The position numbers were made by a program, and so were the translations under genes. A stretch of DNA of 64,000 nucleotides from Linderina pennispora (Eukaryota > Kickxellomycota > Kickxellomycetes > Kickxellales > Kickxellaceae): NCBI RefSeq assembly GCF_002104995.1, contig NW_024468269.1, forward strand, positions 1 through 64,000, read 5' to 3'. This document shows, piece after piece, positions 1 through 9,763 of the stretch. The notes below the pieces were generated by a model that worked only from the letters and a program-made list of their open reading frames with translations, had not been told where the DNA came from and searched no databases. Numbering within the stretch: position 1 is the stretch's first letter; each line of letters starts with the position of its first letter.

Positions 1-188
1 AACAGCGCGTAGTGGCCGGCTGAGGCCGCGGCAATACGCGACCGGGCGACCGAGAGCGAGGCTCCCTGGAATTGCCAGTTCAGCGGGTTGTCCAGCACAT
101 TGGCGCTGTCATCGGGCACCGGCACAGCAGTGGATGACGCGAAGAGGCAGAGGGCTGCCACGCACAACCGCAGGGATGGTACAAGCAT
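1..188 (-). CDS. N-terminus of a secreted protein (partial, runs off the left edge)
   Basis: An ATG at 188-186 (minus) opens a frame that stays open to the window edge (62 codons). The first 19 or so residues form a classical signal peptide: Met, a short polar stretch, then a Leu/Val/Ala/Cys-rich core ending in small residues (ASSTA), followed by a Pro/Asp-rich mature start. The later Ala-rich stretch (SRIAAASAGHYAL) vaguely recalls the helix near the start of fungal class-3 lipases, but too little is present to name a family. A TATAAA lies about 100 bases upstream. The protein is probably exported through the ER; its enzymatic role cannot be read from this fragment. Confidence 0.6.
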   Translation of the reverse strand, partial: MLVPSLRLCVAALCLFASSTAVPVPDDSANVLDNPLNWQFQGASLSVARSRIAAASAGHYAL

Positions 189-1103
189 GGTGTTGCAGTA
201 AGAAGTAGAAAAAGAAAGGTGTGTGAAGAAAGGAGGAGTAGTGTCTGGTCTGGACAAGAAGATAGAAAGTGCGGGGGGCCGACCGCCCTTTATACTAGGG
301 GTTTGCAAACACTAGACCCCCTTTTTGCCCGCTTCAGTGGTTGAGCAGTAATGGTTGAGGTGGGGTGTTGTCCTGAGTAAGGCAGCTGAATACCGCAACA
401 CCGATAGCCTAAAAATAATCCAAGCTGTACCGTTTGTCACTCTACCACCACAAAAGCCCTTCGCGCCTCTCCCAATAGGCTGCGCAAAAATTCTTGAACA
501 GCTTGGCCATGTCCAGGCCAGACGCTTTCTCCAGCATGGGAATCCCGCCTACACAGCAGCAGAAATACCGACACCTAAGAATAGGGTGAATGCTGACCTT
601 GCAGCTTTTTCCACTGCTCTTGTGCATAAGAAGCGCCGGTGCTCCACTGGCTTGCAGGTAATTTTTTCTTGCGACTAACTCTGACTCGGGTTGCACTGCA
701 CTGCAAATCTGCCAGGGCGGTCGCACAGGAAGGCCGAGGAACACCAGGCTTTCTTTGCACTTCAAAACCAGACTTTTTGAGACGCCAGTTACCCGTAGAT
801 GAACAGCAATACTTGCCTTTTTGTGCTAATAAAGTGATCGGGCGGCCAATCGGCGGATGAAACCCAACCTGCCGCCGGTCCATCAACTCGAGGAATTAAG
901 CGCCAAATCCACACTGCGTCTCAATCCATATTGCCACACCGCTTTCCCCGCCACATTCTAAATTTAACAGCAACGGACATGGCCGTTGGACGTCTCGGGA
1001 TCACAAACAAATGCATCTATTGATAGAATCCAGGATGAGAGGGGGGCGTAAATAGTACGAGATGGAGGGGAGGACGGAGGTGGATCTGGGAACATACGTA
1101 TCT
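189..1103. other. Intergenic region
   Basis: This stretch holds the promoter of the leftmost gene and the 3' flank of the AROM gene. The longest open frames (about 107 codons, overlapping on both strands) have no recognisable domains and look like chance. I see no RNA gene or repeat. Confidence 0.5.
289..294 (-). promoter_or_regulatory. TATA box of the secreted-protein gene
   Basis: TATAAA on the minus strand, about 100 bases upstream of the ATG at 188. The interval between them is purine-rich on the plus strand. The position suits a fungal core promoter; no other gene reads leftwards from here. Confidence 0.4.
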
Positions 1104-4100
1104 TTAGAACTCGGCGTCGTACTTGCTATAAACTGCCTCACGCATGATGCGGACAGGCGGACTCAGCTTTGTCCACTTGGCCAGCTGATGCACACCCTGC
1201 TCCACCAGCACCTCGACGCCGTGCACGACATTCCATTTGTTTCTCTGTGCAGTCTCCAGCAGCGGCGTCCACCGCGGCTTATACGCCATATCCAAAGCAA
1301 CACCGTTCTCGCCAAACAGCTGCTCGGGGATCACCAAGTCGCATCCGGGGATGGTGCCAATAATATACGTCGGCTTCAGCTCAGCGGCATCCAGCAACTG
1401 CCCAACCACAGAGACATTCAGCAGGCCTGAGAATTCGTTGGCCAGCTGGTGGGCGCGCGAAGCAGTGCGGTTGAATAGTGCGACATTGCGAACGCCCAGA
1501 GTGTAGAGCGCATAGAGCGCAGCGCGAGAGGTGCCGCCGGCGCCAATGACCAAAGCAGTGGCAGAGGTGAACTTCTGCGTACCGGCGGTTGCCCGCGCAC
1601 GCTCCAGGCAGCCGCAGATGCCCAGGTAGTCAGTGTTGTCGCCGACCAGCACGCGCTTCCCGTTGCGGATCTCTGGAATAACGGTATTGACAGCGCCGAT
1701 CGTCTGGGCCGCGTCGGTCAGCTCGTCCAGCATCGGGATGATCTCCTGCTTGTACGGGATCGTGACCGAGGCGCCGCCAAAATCAGCCGCAGCAATCACC
1801 GCTTTGAGTGGGTCAGCAGAGGATGTCTCGTTCAGACGGTACATGTGCGGCAGACCCAGGGCAGCAAAGCCAGCGTTGTGCATGGCAGGGCTCGGCGAGT
1901 GGCTGGATTGGCGTGCCAAACAGGTAGAAGCTGCGGGCCGGCAGTTTGCCCATCAGTGAGCGCGCCTGGCTAATTTCCTGCACGCTGATCTGGCCAGGCG
2001 CCGCGGCTGCCGTCAGTGCCGGGTGGGTGACCGGCGTCAGGCACGGGCACAGCACGCGCGGACATCTGCCAGCATAGCCCATGTTGAGCGCAATCAGCGG
2101 AGCAACAGCCGAGTGGTGCCTCTGCGTGAACTGCAGGCACTTCAAGTTGTCCTCCCACGCATTGGCCACGGGAGATCAGCTTGACAATGTCGCCGCACGC
2201 ACGGCCACGGGCCAGGATCTCGTTGGCAAACTCGCAGTCAGTCCATGTCAGCCTGGTGCCTGCAGTGTCGTGTACGAGGAGATCACCAGCGAGTTCTGCT
2301 TTCCTGCAAACACTCTGGCGCCACAATGTTGTCGATTTCCACGTCGACATTACTCGGCGCCCCAGCGCACCGCCAGGTGCAGCAGCCGGGAGCGCAGGGC
2401 GTCAGCCGAGCCCGGGAACCTGCCGCCCTGCGGCTCGGTACGCACTGTGAACACAACTGGTAGGCTTGAGCTGTGACGCAGCAGAGTGAACTGCGACTGC
2501 ACGTACTCAACAAAGGCCTCCTGCACGTCTGGCTGCTCCAGGTCGGCTGCAGCAAACTGCTGGTTGCTGAGCAACAAGTCCACACGCATCTCGATGGCTT
2601 GTGATCCGGCAGTGACGTCACCCAGGGTATCAGGCAGGTATGCACGCACGTCGTCAGCGGTCAGTGAGACAAAGAACGACGGGCTGCTGAGATCGACGCG
2701 GTTGAGGCTGCGCGCAGTGGCAAACTTCAGCAGCCGCACAAAGTCGCGCTCAATCACTGGCCACGCATTGGCAACCAGCGACTTGTCCACCAGGAACTCG
2801 TAGTTACAGCACTCGGCGTACAGCGGGCGGCGTTCTGGTACACCTCATATATATCGCTGGTGATGGCATATGCCGGGCGGGTCTTGTCCTGCTCCAGGTA
2901 CTCGGCCACGTGCTTCATGTTGGGCGTCAGGCACACGACGGCGCCGCCGGTCTTGGCGTACTGCTTCAGATACGCCCGGTTCTGCTCGCTCTCGACTACA
3001 CCTCCGCCGCAGGCAATCACAGCGCCTTCAGGGTGTTCCTGCTCCAGCGCCTGCACAAGCATGGCACGCTCGTGGTCGCGGAAGGCTGGCCAGCCGTCAG
3101 CTTTGATGATTTCGGGGATGGTCTTGCCGATTTTGCTCTCCAGGTACGCGTCCATGTCAACAAACTCAAGGCCCAGAGCCTCAGCTGCTGCCTGACCTAG
3201 TGTCGACTTGCCAACGCCGCGCATGCCAATGATGACAATGCTGGGCTTGGCTGCCACGGCCGTCTCCTTGTGCTCAGCTTCGAGCGGCTCGGGATCCGAA
3301 CCGGCGGTGGGCGCGCCCAGATCGCGGGCCAGCACGTCCCACCACTGCGGCCACGTCTTGCCAACACACCGGCGCTCGCGGATCTCAGCGCCCAGCGGAG
3401 CCACGCACGACAGAATCGAGAAGCTCATGGCCACGCGGTGGTCGTCGTAGCAGTGCACACTAGGAGAAACCGGAGCCAGATCGCTGATCCTGACTCCGTG
3501 GACGTCGATACCGTCGGCATGGTTCTCGCATGTGACGCCAAACTTAGCCAGCTCCTCGCACATGGCCGCAATGCGATCGCACTCCTTGACGTGCTGGTTG
3601 GCAATGCCGCGGATCCGCGTCACGCTGCCGTTGGCCGGGGCCACAGCGGCCAGAACCGCTGCCGTCAGGAATGCGTCAGTCATGGGCTCCATGTCAATGT
3701 CGCCTAGAGCCTTCAGCGACCCGCGTGCCGGGCCGGTCACTGTAGTCGATGTGGCGGTCTGCTCGACCGTGCAGCCCATGGGCCGCAACACATCCACAGC
3801 GAACCGTGCGTCTCCCTGCAGCGATGCCGAGCCGATGTTCGGCACCGTGACCGTCGACCCGGTGATGGCAGCAAATGCCAGCGGGTACGTGGCCGAGCTA
3901 GCATCGCTCTCCACAACATACTCGGCCGGGTTGGTGTACGGCATTGTTGGAATCAGATATTCCTTCTCCGACACACGCTCGACATTGACGCCAAACTGGG
4001 CCATCATGGCTATCGTCATGTCAATATACGGCTGCGAGATCACCTTGCCCCCGACAAGAACCAGATGCACAGGCGTCTGCGCATACGGCGCCGACAGCAG

Positions 4101-5883
4101 AATCGAGGACACATACTGCGAGCTGACTGTGGCCGCCAGCTCGATCGTGCCGCCCGGGAATCCCTTGCCGGTGTGCGTCACGCGCAGAGGCAGCGATCCC
4201 TGGCTCTCCTCGTACGCGATCTGGCAGCCGTTGGCACGCAGGGCGTCGACCAGCGGGCCGATCGGGCGCTGCTTCATGCGCGCATTGCCGGTCAGGACCG
4301 TTTCGCCGGAATCCCCGCCGATCAGATTAACCGTCGTCGTCAGGAAGCGTGCTGCTGTGCCGGCATTGCCCAGATACAGCTCGCTGCCCGGCACGCTGAG
4401 TTGGCCGCCGCCGCCACGCACCACCAGCGTGTCGCCGTCGTCCTCCCACGAGAACCCGCAGCCGCCCATGTCCTGCAGCGCACTCAGCATCACCTGGGTG
4501 TCGTCGGAATGCAGCAGGTTGCGGATGCGGCACTCGCCCGAGCCCAGCGCCGCCAGAACCAGCGCGCGGTTCGAGATCGACTTGCTGCCAGGCGGCACCA
4601 CCACCACCGGCGAGCCGCTAGCTGAGTCGCCAACCGGCTTGACCAGGACGCCGGCCGAAATCACCTCCTCGATCATTGCGTCATCGACATTCGAGGGCTT
4701 GAGCTCCACACATTCGCCGAGGCGCTTCAACAGCACAATGCGCTTCTGCGTGCCGACGTTCTTCTTGTCGACACGCATCACCTCCATGAGTCGGGCCGGC
4801 CGCACCTCCTTCAGCTTGGCATCGCCCACCAGCCTGCGGATGATCGGGTCGTCGATGGCCGTCGGCAGACCGTAGGCGCGCAGGCAGCGCGTCAGCCGCG
4901 CCACACCGACCTCGCCAATGTAGCCGAGGCGGCGGGAAAGCTCTGCCTCCAGCACGCAGCCCACGGCCACGCACTCACCATGCAGCACCTGCGGCGACAC
5001 AATGGCCTCGATAGCGTGGCCGATCGAGTGGCCAAAGTTCAGCAGCCCACGCATGCCCGACTCGCGCTCGTCGTGTGTCACCACATACGCCTTGACTCGG
5101 GCTGACGCAGCAATAACCCGCAGCAGCATCTTCTGGGCCTCGGAGCGGGTTGCAATCGTCAGACCCTCGAGCCCATCGCCACTCTGCCCCTGCAGCACTG
5201 CGTTGCGTACGCTCTCGGCGCTGGCCTCCAGCACATCGAACTCCTCGGGACTCCAGATCGCCGCCGTCTTGACCACCTCGGCCATGCCGTTGGAGAACTC
5301 GCGCGCTGGCAGCGTGCTGAGAACTGCCATGTCCATGAAGATCCGCTTCGGCTGCCAGAACGCCCCCACCAGGTTCTTGCCTGCCGGCGTGTCAATTGCC
5401 GTTTTTTCCGCCGATCGACGAATCCACCATCGCCAGAAGTGACGTCGGGATCTGGATGAACGGCACCCCGCGCATGAACGTCGCCGCCACAAACCCCACC
5501 AGATCGCCGATCACACCGCCGCCCAGCGCCAGCACCATCGTGTCGCGTGTGCAACGCTGCGAGAGCATCCAGTCCTCGATCTCGCCCTTGGTCGCCCGCG
5601 ACTTGCTCGTCTCGCCCGGCGGCAGCACTCGCACCAGCAGCCGTGGCGACGCCTTGGAGCCGTTGATCGATGCCCATGCACGCGTGAAGCTATCCTGGTA
5701 CTTGTGGAGGTACAGTGGTGCCAGGTTGGTGTCGGTGATCAGCACGTACGTCGACGCCTTGGTGAGGTTAGTGAAAATGTCGTGCCAGATATAGTCGGTT
5801 AGGTGGAACCCGCACACGATGCTGTCGGATCCGAGGACCGGGATTTTCTCGACCTCTGCCAGCTGCAATTCGGTCTTGCTCAT
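1104..5883 (-). CDS. ARO1: Pentafunctional AROM polypeptide (shikimate pathway), with several frame breaks
   Basis: This cytosolic enzyme carries out steps 2-6 from DAHP to EPSP, leading to chorismate. Domains in order: 3-dehydroquinate synthase (from 5883; [11 protein letters not shown], then [13 protein letters not shown]); EPSP synthase (about 4680-3290; [17 protein letters not shown] and [11 protein letters not shown]); shikimate kinase (about 3260-2760; P-loop GMRGVGKST); type I dehydroquinase (about 2740-2000; Schiff-base Lys in DIVKLISR); shikimate dehydrogenase (about 1990-1104; GASVTIPYK and NADP motif [10 protein letters not shown]). The full span corresponds to about 1590 residues, normal for AROM. 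The frame breaks near 5401-5406 (extra A in an A-run), 2833, 2352, 2258, 2170 and 1896, and a compensating pair near 2065, lie inside otherwise well-conserved motifs. These look like sequence errors rather than decay. The C-terminus is intact. Confidence 0.93.
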
Positions 5884-6178
5884 TGTCGTTCTAGAAAGAA
5901 AAGAGAGGGCTGTATTGGTAATGGATCAAAAATGAGATAGAATGGAGGAGAGTTGGTGAGGAGAAAAGGGCTCAGGCTTGGCCGCGCCCACTGTTAGCTC
6001 GTCTAGTTGCCCCCTGGCCCCGACAATGGCGCATTTGTTCTCTGGGCTTCGCACTGGCCCGTTATGCTCTCCACCAAAACAAAATTTTATTTTGTGACTC
6101 AGCACGACTACAGCCTGGAAGCAGCCTGGATGTGGCAGCGCGCCCGCGCATTGGCGGCAAAATCCCCGACAGATCTTG

Positions 6179-6451
6179 TCATTTGGCGAACAGCGCCATG
6201 TAGTCCTTTCGGGGCTGCTGCTTGGCCTTCTTGCCAGCCGCGATCTTGGCCTTGAGCTTGGTGCTCGGCGCCTTGGCCTTCTGCTTCGACACTCCGCCGC
6301 CCGAGGTCTTTGCCAGCACCTTGGGCGCAGCCCCTGAGGCTGCTGCCTGCCGATCGGCGACGGCTGCCGATTTCACCGCAGCCTTCTCTGTCTTCTTCGT
6401 CTCCTTCTGCTTTTTGGTTGGCCGCTTGAATGCCTTTGCCGACTTGCCCAT
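6179..6451 (-). CDS. Small lysine-rich basic protein
   Basis: A 90-residue protein starting MGKSAKAFKRPTKKQ, with about a quarter Lys/Arg and runs of Ala, ending KDYMALFAK. The open frame extends upstream to 6523, but this internal ATG is preferred because everything downstream has the uniform Lys/Ala composition and the extension does not. The composition suggests a nucleolar or ribosome-associated protein. It sits between ARO1 and the eL14 gene on the same strand. I do not recognise a named family, so the role is inferred from composition only. Confidence 0.6.
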   Translation of the reverse strand: MGKSAKAFKRPTKKQKETKKTEKAAVKSAAVADRQAAASGAAPKVLAKTSGGGVSKQKAKAPSTKLKAKIAAGKKAKQQPRKDYMALFAK

Positions 6452-6617
6452 GGTTGGTGGTTCTTGCGATAGAGTGCAAATATAGCGATTTCCGGGAGCG
6501 GCGATGAAGAGAAAAGGGTGCAAAAACTGGGTTCGGGGGTGGAGAGAAAGAAGTTGATTTCGCTATCCAACATTTTGTGTAAAAAGCACTAGGTGAAAAA
6601 TATGGAAATTCCCCTTC

Positions 6618-7028
6618 TTAAGCGCGCTCCTTGCGGAGGAGAGCAACCTGGCGGTCAACAATGAAGCGCTGCTGCTTCTTCAGGCGCATGAGCTTGAAGC
6701 GGTCAAAGTCCGACATGGCGGCGCGGCGCTTGCGGGCCTCGAGCTTCTGAGCCCAGGCGGTCTTCTGCCAGGTCTCGGCGATCTGATCCTTCTCCAGGAC
6801 CTTGGCCAGAGCCTTCGAGCCGATGGTGCGCGGAAGGTTCTTGACGACGATGTCGGTCAGAACAACGTTCTTGTACGCAATCACCTGGCGGGCAACCGAG
6901 GTGGTCGGGCCGTCAATGATGGCACGGTTGTGGTCAACAATGTCGACGATGGTGGCGATCTTACCGGCGTCGGCTCCCTTGGTGACAAGAACGACGCGGC
7001 CAACCTCAACGAGACGCTTGAACGATCC
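6618..7028 (-). CDS. RPL14: 60S ribosomal protein eL14 (main exon; first exon not fixed)
   Basis: The exon encodes GSFKRLVEVGRVVLVTKG at its start, then a KOW-like domain and the eL14 C-terminal helix region (NLPRTIGSKALAKVLEKDQ, later DFDRFKLMRLKKQQR). With an initiator Met the protein is about 137 residues, matching yeast eL14 (138). The exon is preceded by a 3' splice site (GTGTAG or GTGTAGCAG). The first exon must be tiny. A candidate is an ATG at 7461-7459 followed at once by GTTCGT, in a good start context (AAAAATGG), giving an intron of about 430 nt. First introns directly after the ATG are common in ribosomal protein genes, but this exon is not proven; other ATG-GT pairs exist at about 7577 and 7840. 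Confidence 0.9.
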   Translation of the reverse strand, partial: GSFKRLVEVGRVVLVTKGADAGKIATIVDIVDHNRAIIDGPTTSVARQVIAYKNVVLTDIVVKNLPRTIGSKALAKVLEKDQIAETWQKTAWAQKLEARKRRAAMSDFDRFKLMRLKKQQRFIVDRQVALLRKERA

Positions 7029-8495
7029 CTGCTACACAGTATTAATAGTGGCCGTGCTGGGGGAATTAGCAAAAGCACGTTTGTTTGTTTCTGCTGCTGT
7101 CCACTTGTGCTGAATTGGTGTCCAATGGCGTAGCGTGCTGCCTCTCCAAGCAGCCTTTGTGGCCTACTGGGCTCGGGCATCAGGAATCACAGGTTCCCGT
7201 TTACAAAATGGAATGCGCAAATGCAGGTGCAGGGATGGAAGAGCTGGGTTGCGCATGCGTTTGCTCGCTGGGGCTGCCCCGCTCAGAACGCAACAGCCTC
7301 CGGCGGCAAATTGGTCGAGGACCTGCGGGTTTCGAATTTCAGCAATTTCTCCCAGCCCTCCCTCGTCCCGCAGCCGATTTTTCTCCCGCCGCGTATCCAT
7401 TGTGTTTTCCAGCCGACCAGCGTCCATGGATGCGCCGCGATCCGACATGGATACGAACCATTTTTATGATTTTATCGAAGTCTGTGATGGGACTGAGCGG
7501 AAAAGAGAGAACGCCCTGAGCTCACGGCGTTGGCCTGCGTATTCAGTCTGGGGCTGCGAATCTCAAAAAATAGCAACCATTGGACATGGCTCGTCACGTG
7601 TGGTAGATACAATCTGATCCCAAAACCGATTGCGCGGGATCATGTGTAATTAGATCCTGTCCTGCAGCCAGCCCGCCCTTCCGCGTTTGGGCATTGGCGG
7701 GCGGGGATGCTCACGCACGCAAGCTGGCTTTTACGGCGCAATTGTTCGCTTCTTTTTGCTGATTGCGACAATAAAGCGGCGTTATGAAGTTTTGTTTTTG
7801 GAACATGGAGTTCGCAGTTCCTAATTATAGACAGAACACCATGCTCTCCGTTGCAATTATTGCTCCTCTGTGCCGGCCAGAGGAGCAGCAAGGCTGGCAT
7901 GTGCGCGCCAGTGACTCCTGACCCAGCGCCGGGCGGGCTGGGGACGAGCACTGGCCGTGCTACACCATGTTGATTGTTTGTCTTTCGCTTCGCTTATATT
8001 GGCAAGCGGAGATCTTTAAACAGAACTACTGTGCAATCCTCAAGTCTGCTGCCCCGGAGGAGGATGCAAGGCGGAGGGTCCATGGATACGCCCACGGCAG
8101 GAGGGGCTCGGGAGAGCAAAACCTGCTGGAGACAGCCCTGATGCGTCGCCTGCCTGGAAAGGAAAGAACGACACAGGCAAGGGAGGAGGGAAAGATCGCC
8201 AGCGGGGCCATTAAGCGATGCATTCGCAGCCTGCGTAACAACCGTCCCTCAGCTTGAAGAATACAGCGGCGGGTCTAGTTCGCGGTGCGAAACAGGCCGC
8301 TTGTATTTGTCTCCAGCCCAGCCCCCGTCCTCAGCCGACCTCTTGGGCTTTCCGCCTCTTTCCTCCGTAATTTGTACAAAACTTTTACACTTTTTTTTAA
8401 TTTCTCAGTCCTGTGTTTTTGTATTTTTTTATTGCCTCTTTGCCCTAAGCAAACCTTGAGCACGCCCCTCCTTTCATTCTATACTCCAACACACA
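7029..8495. other. eL14 5' region/intron and G-alpha promoter region
   Basis: This holds the probable long first intron of the eL14 gene and the divergent upstream region of the G-alpha gene. A T-rich run near 8388-8400 and pyrimidine-rich DNA to 8495 look like promoter/5' leader sequence. No further coding region is supported. Confidence 0.45.
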
Positions 8496-9558
8496 ATGGG
8501 CGGGTGCATGTCACAGCCATATGACGAGGAGGCCCTGCGGAGCGCAGAGATAGACCGGCAGCTGGAGGAGGAGCGGGACCGGCGTAGCCAGGAAGTGAAG
8601 ATTCTGCTGCTGGGCAGCGGCGAATCGGGCAAATCGACAATTGTCAAACAGATGAAAATCATTCACCAGAACGGGTACACGCGCGAGGAGCTGGCGCTGT
8701 TCCGCATGACCATATACAAGAACGTGCTGGACAGCGCACAGGAGCTGGTGGTAGGCATGCAAAAGTGCCAGCTGTTCCCGCAGGACGCGCACAACATGGA
8801 CTTTGTCAACACAATACTCGGCCTGAACATTGAAAAGACGCTGGCGATAAACATCACGCCCGAGTTTGTCGAGGGGATCGAGGCCCTGTGGCGCGACCCA
8901 GTGATCGAAAAGCTGATAGTGCGGACCAGCGACTTCTACCTGATGGACTCGGCGCCGTATTTCTTCAACAATATCCGGCGGATCGGCGACCCAAAGTACC
9001 TGCCGACCGAGGCCGATGTGCTGCGCGCCCGTTCAAAGACCACAGGCATCATTGAGACGCGCTTCATGATGCACCACACGTGCATACACATGTTTGATGT
9101 CGGCGGCCAGCGGTCGGAGCGCAAAAAAATGGATCCACTGCTTTGAGTCGGTCACGTCCATCATCTTCTGCGTGGCATTGAGCGAGTACGACCAGGTGCT
9201 GCTGGAGGAGGCCACACACAACCGCATGGACGAGAGCCTCGTCCTGTTCGACTCGGTCATCAACAGCCGGTGGTTTCTGCGCACCTCCATCATCCTGTTT
9301 CTCAACAAGATCGACCTGTTCCGGAAGAAGATTAAAATTGTGCCTCTCAGCCGCTACTACCCAGAGTACACAGGCGGACCCGACGAGAAGCTGGCAACGA
9401 GGTTTGTGCTGTGGAAGTTCACGCAGGCGAATCGCGCCAATCTGCAGCTCTACCCGCACGTCACCCAGGCCACAGACACGTCCAATATCCGCTTGGTGTT
9501 TGCGGCCGTCAAGGAGACCCTACTGCAGAACGCTCTGCAGGACAGCGGCATTTTGTAA
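8496..9558 (+). CDS. Heterotrimeric G-protein alpha subunit (one-base frame break)
   Basis: A membrane-bound GTP switch that couples receptors to cAMP or MAPK pathways. The start MGGCMSQ carries the N-myristoylation glycine and a palmitoylation cysteine. Motifs: G1 GSGESGKST; switch I with RSKTTGIIE, including the catalytic Arg; switch [15 protein letters not shown]4 FLNKIDLF; G5 TQATDT. The frame breaks at a run of seven A (9123-9129); six would give CGC AAA AAA TGG and restore a 353-residue protein of normal length, so a homopolymer error is likely. The C-terminus is QDSGIL: Ser, not Cys, lies four from the end, so there is no pertussis-toxin site. Which fungal G-alpha class it belongs to cannot be settled by eye. 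Confidence 0.93.
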
Positions 9559-9763
9559 GCGCGTTTTTGTCATCCAAACATCACAGATATCTTAATCAAC
9601 TCTTTACTTTTTTACTCCCATTTATACGCACCACATTCAACACCCACCAGCAGCCGGCAATATGCCACCAGCCGGGCGCAATATAGCCCAGGCCTATCGC
9701 GCACATGGTCATATATAATGTCTTGTTTTTTGTAAACGTGAGTCGCTACTGCCGGCGTGCTTC

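Noticed and set aside
3532-4875. A 447-codon plus-strand frame inside AROM
   Set aside because: It is antisense to the EPSP and dehydroquinate synthase domains; low-complexity Ser/Arg/Thr-rich product with no domain. Same codon-bias effect.
5395-5410. A AAA AAC at the first AROM frame break looks like a -1 ribosomal slippery site
   Set aside because: A -1 shift would enter the wrong frame; the downstream synthase frame needs removal of one base. With other breaks in the same gene, an extra A in the run is simpler.
7135-7617. A 160-codon plus-strand frame upstream of the G-alpha gene
   Set aside because: It overlaps the probable eL14 intron and has no protein-like domain; several equally long frames overlap it in other phases.
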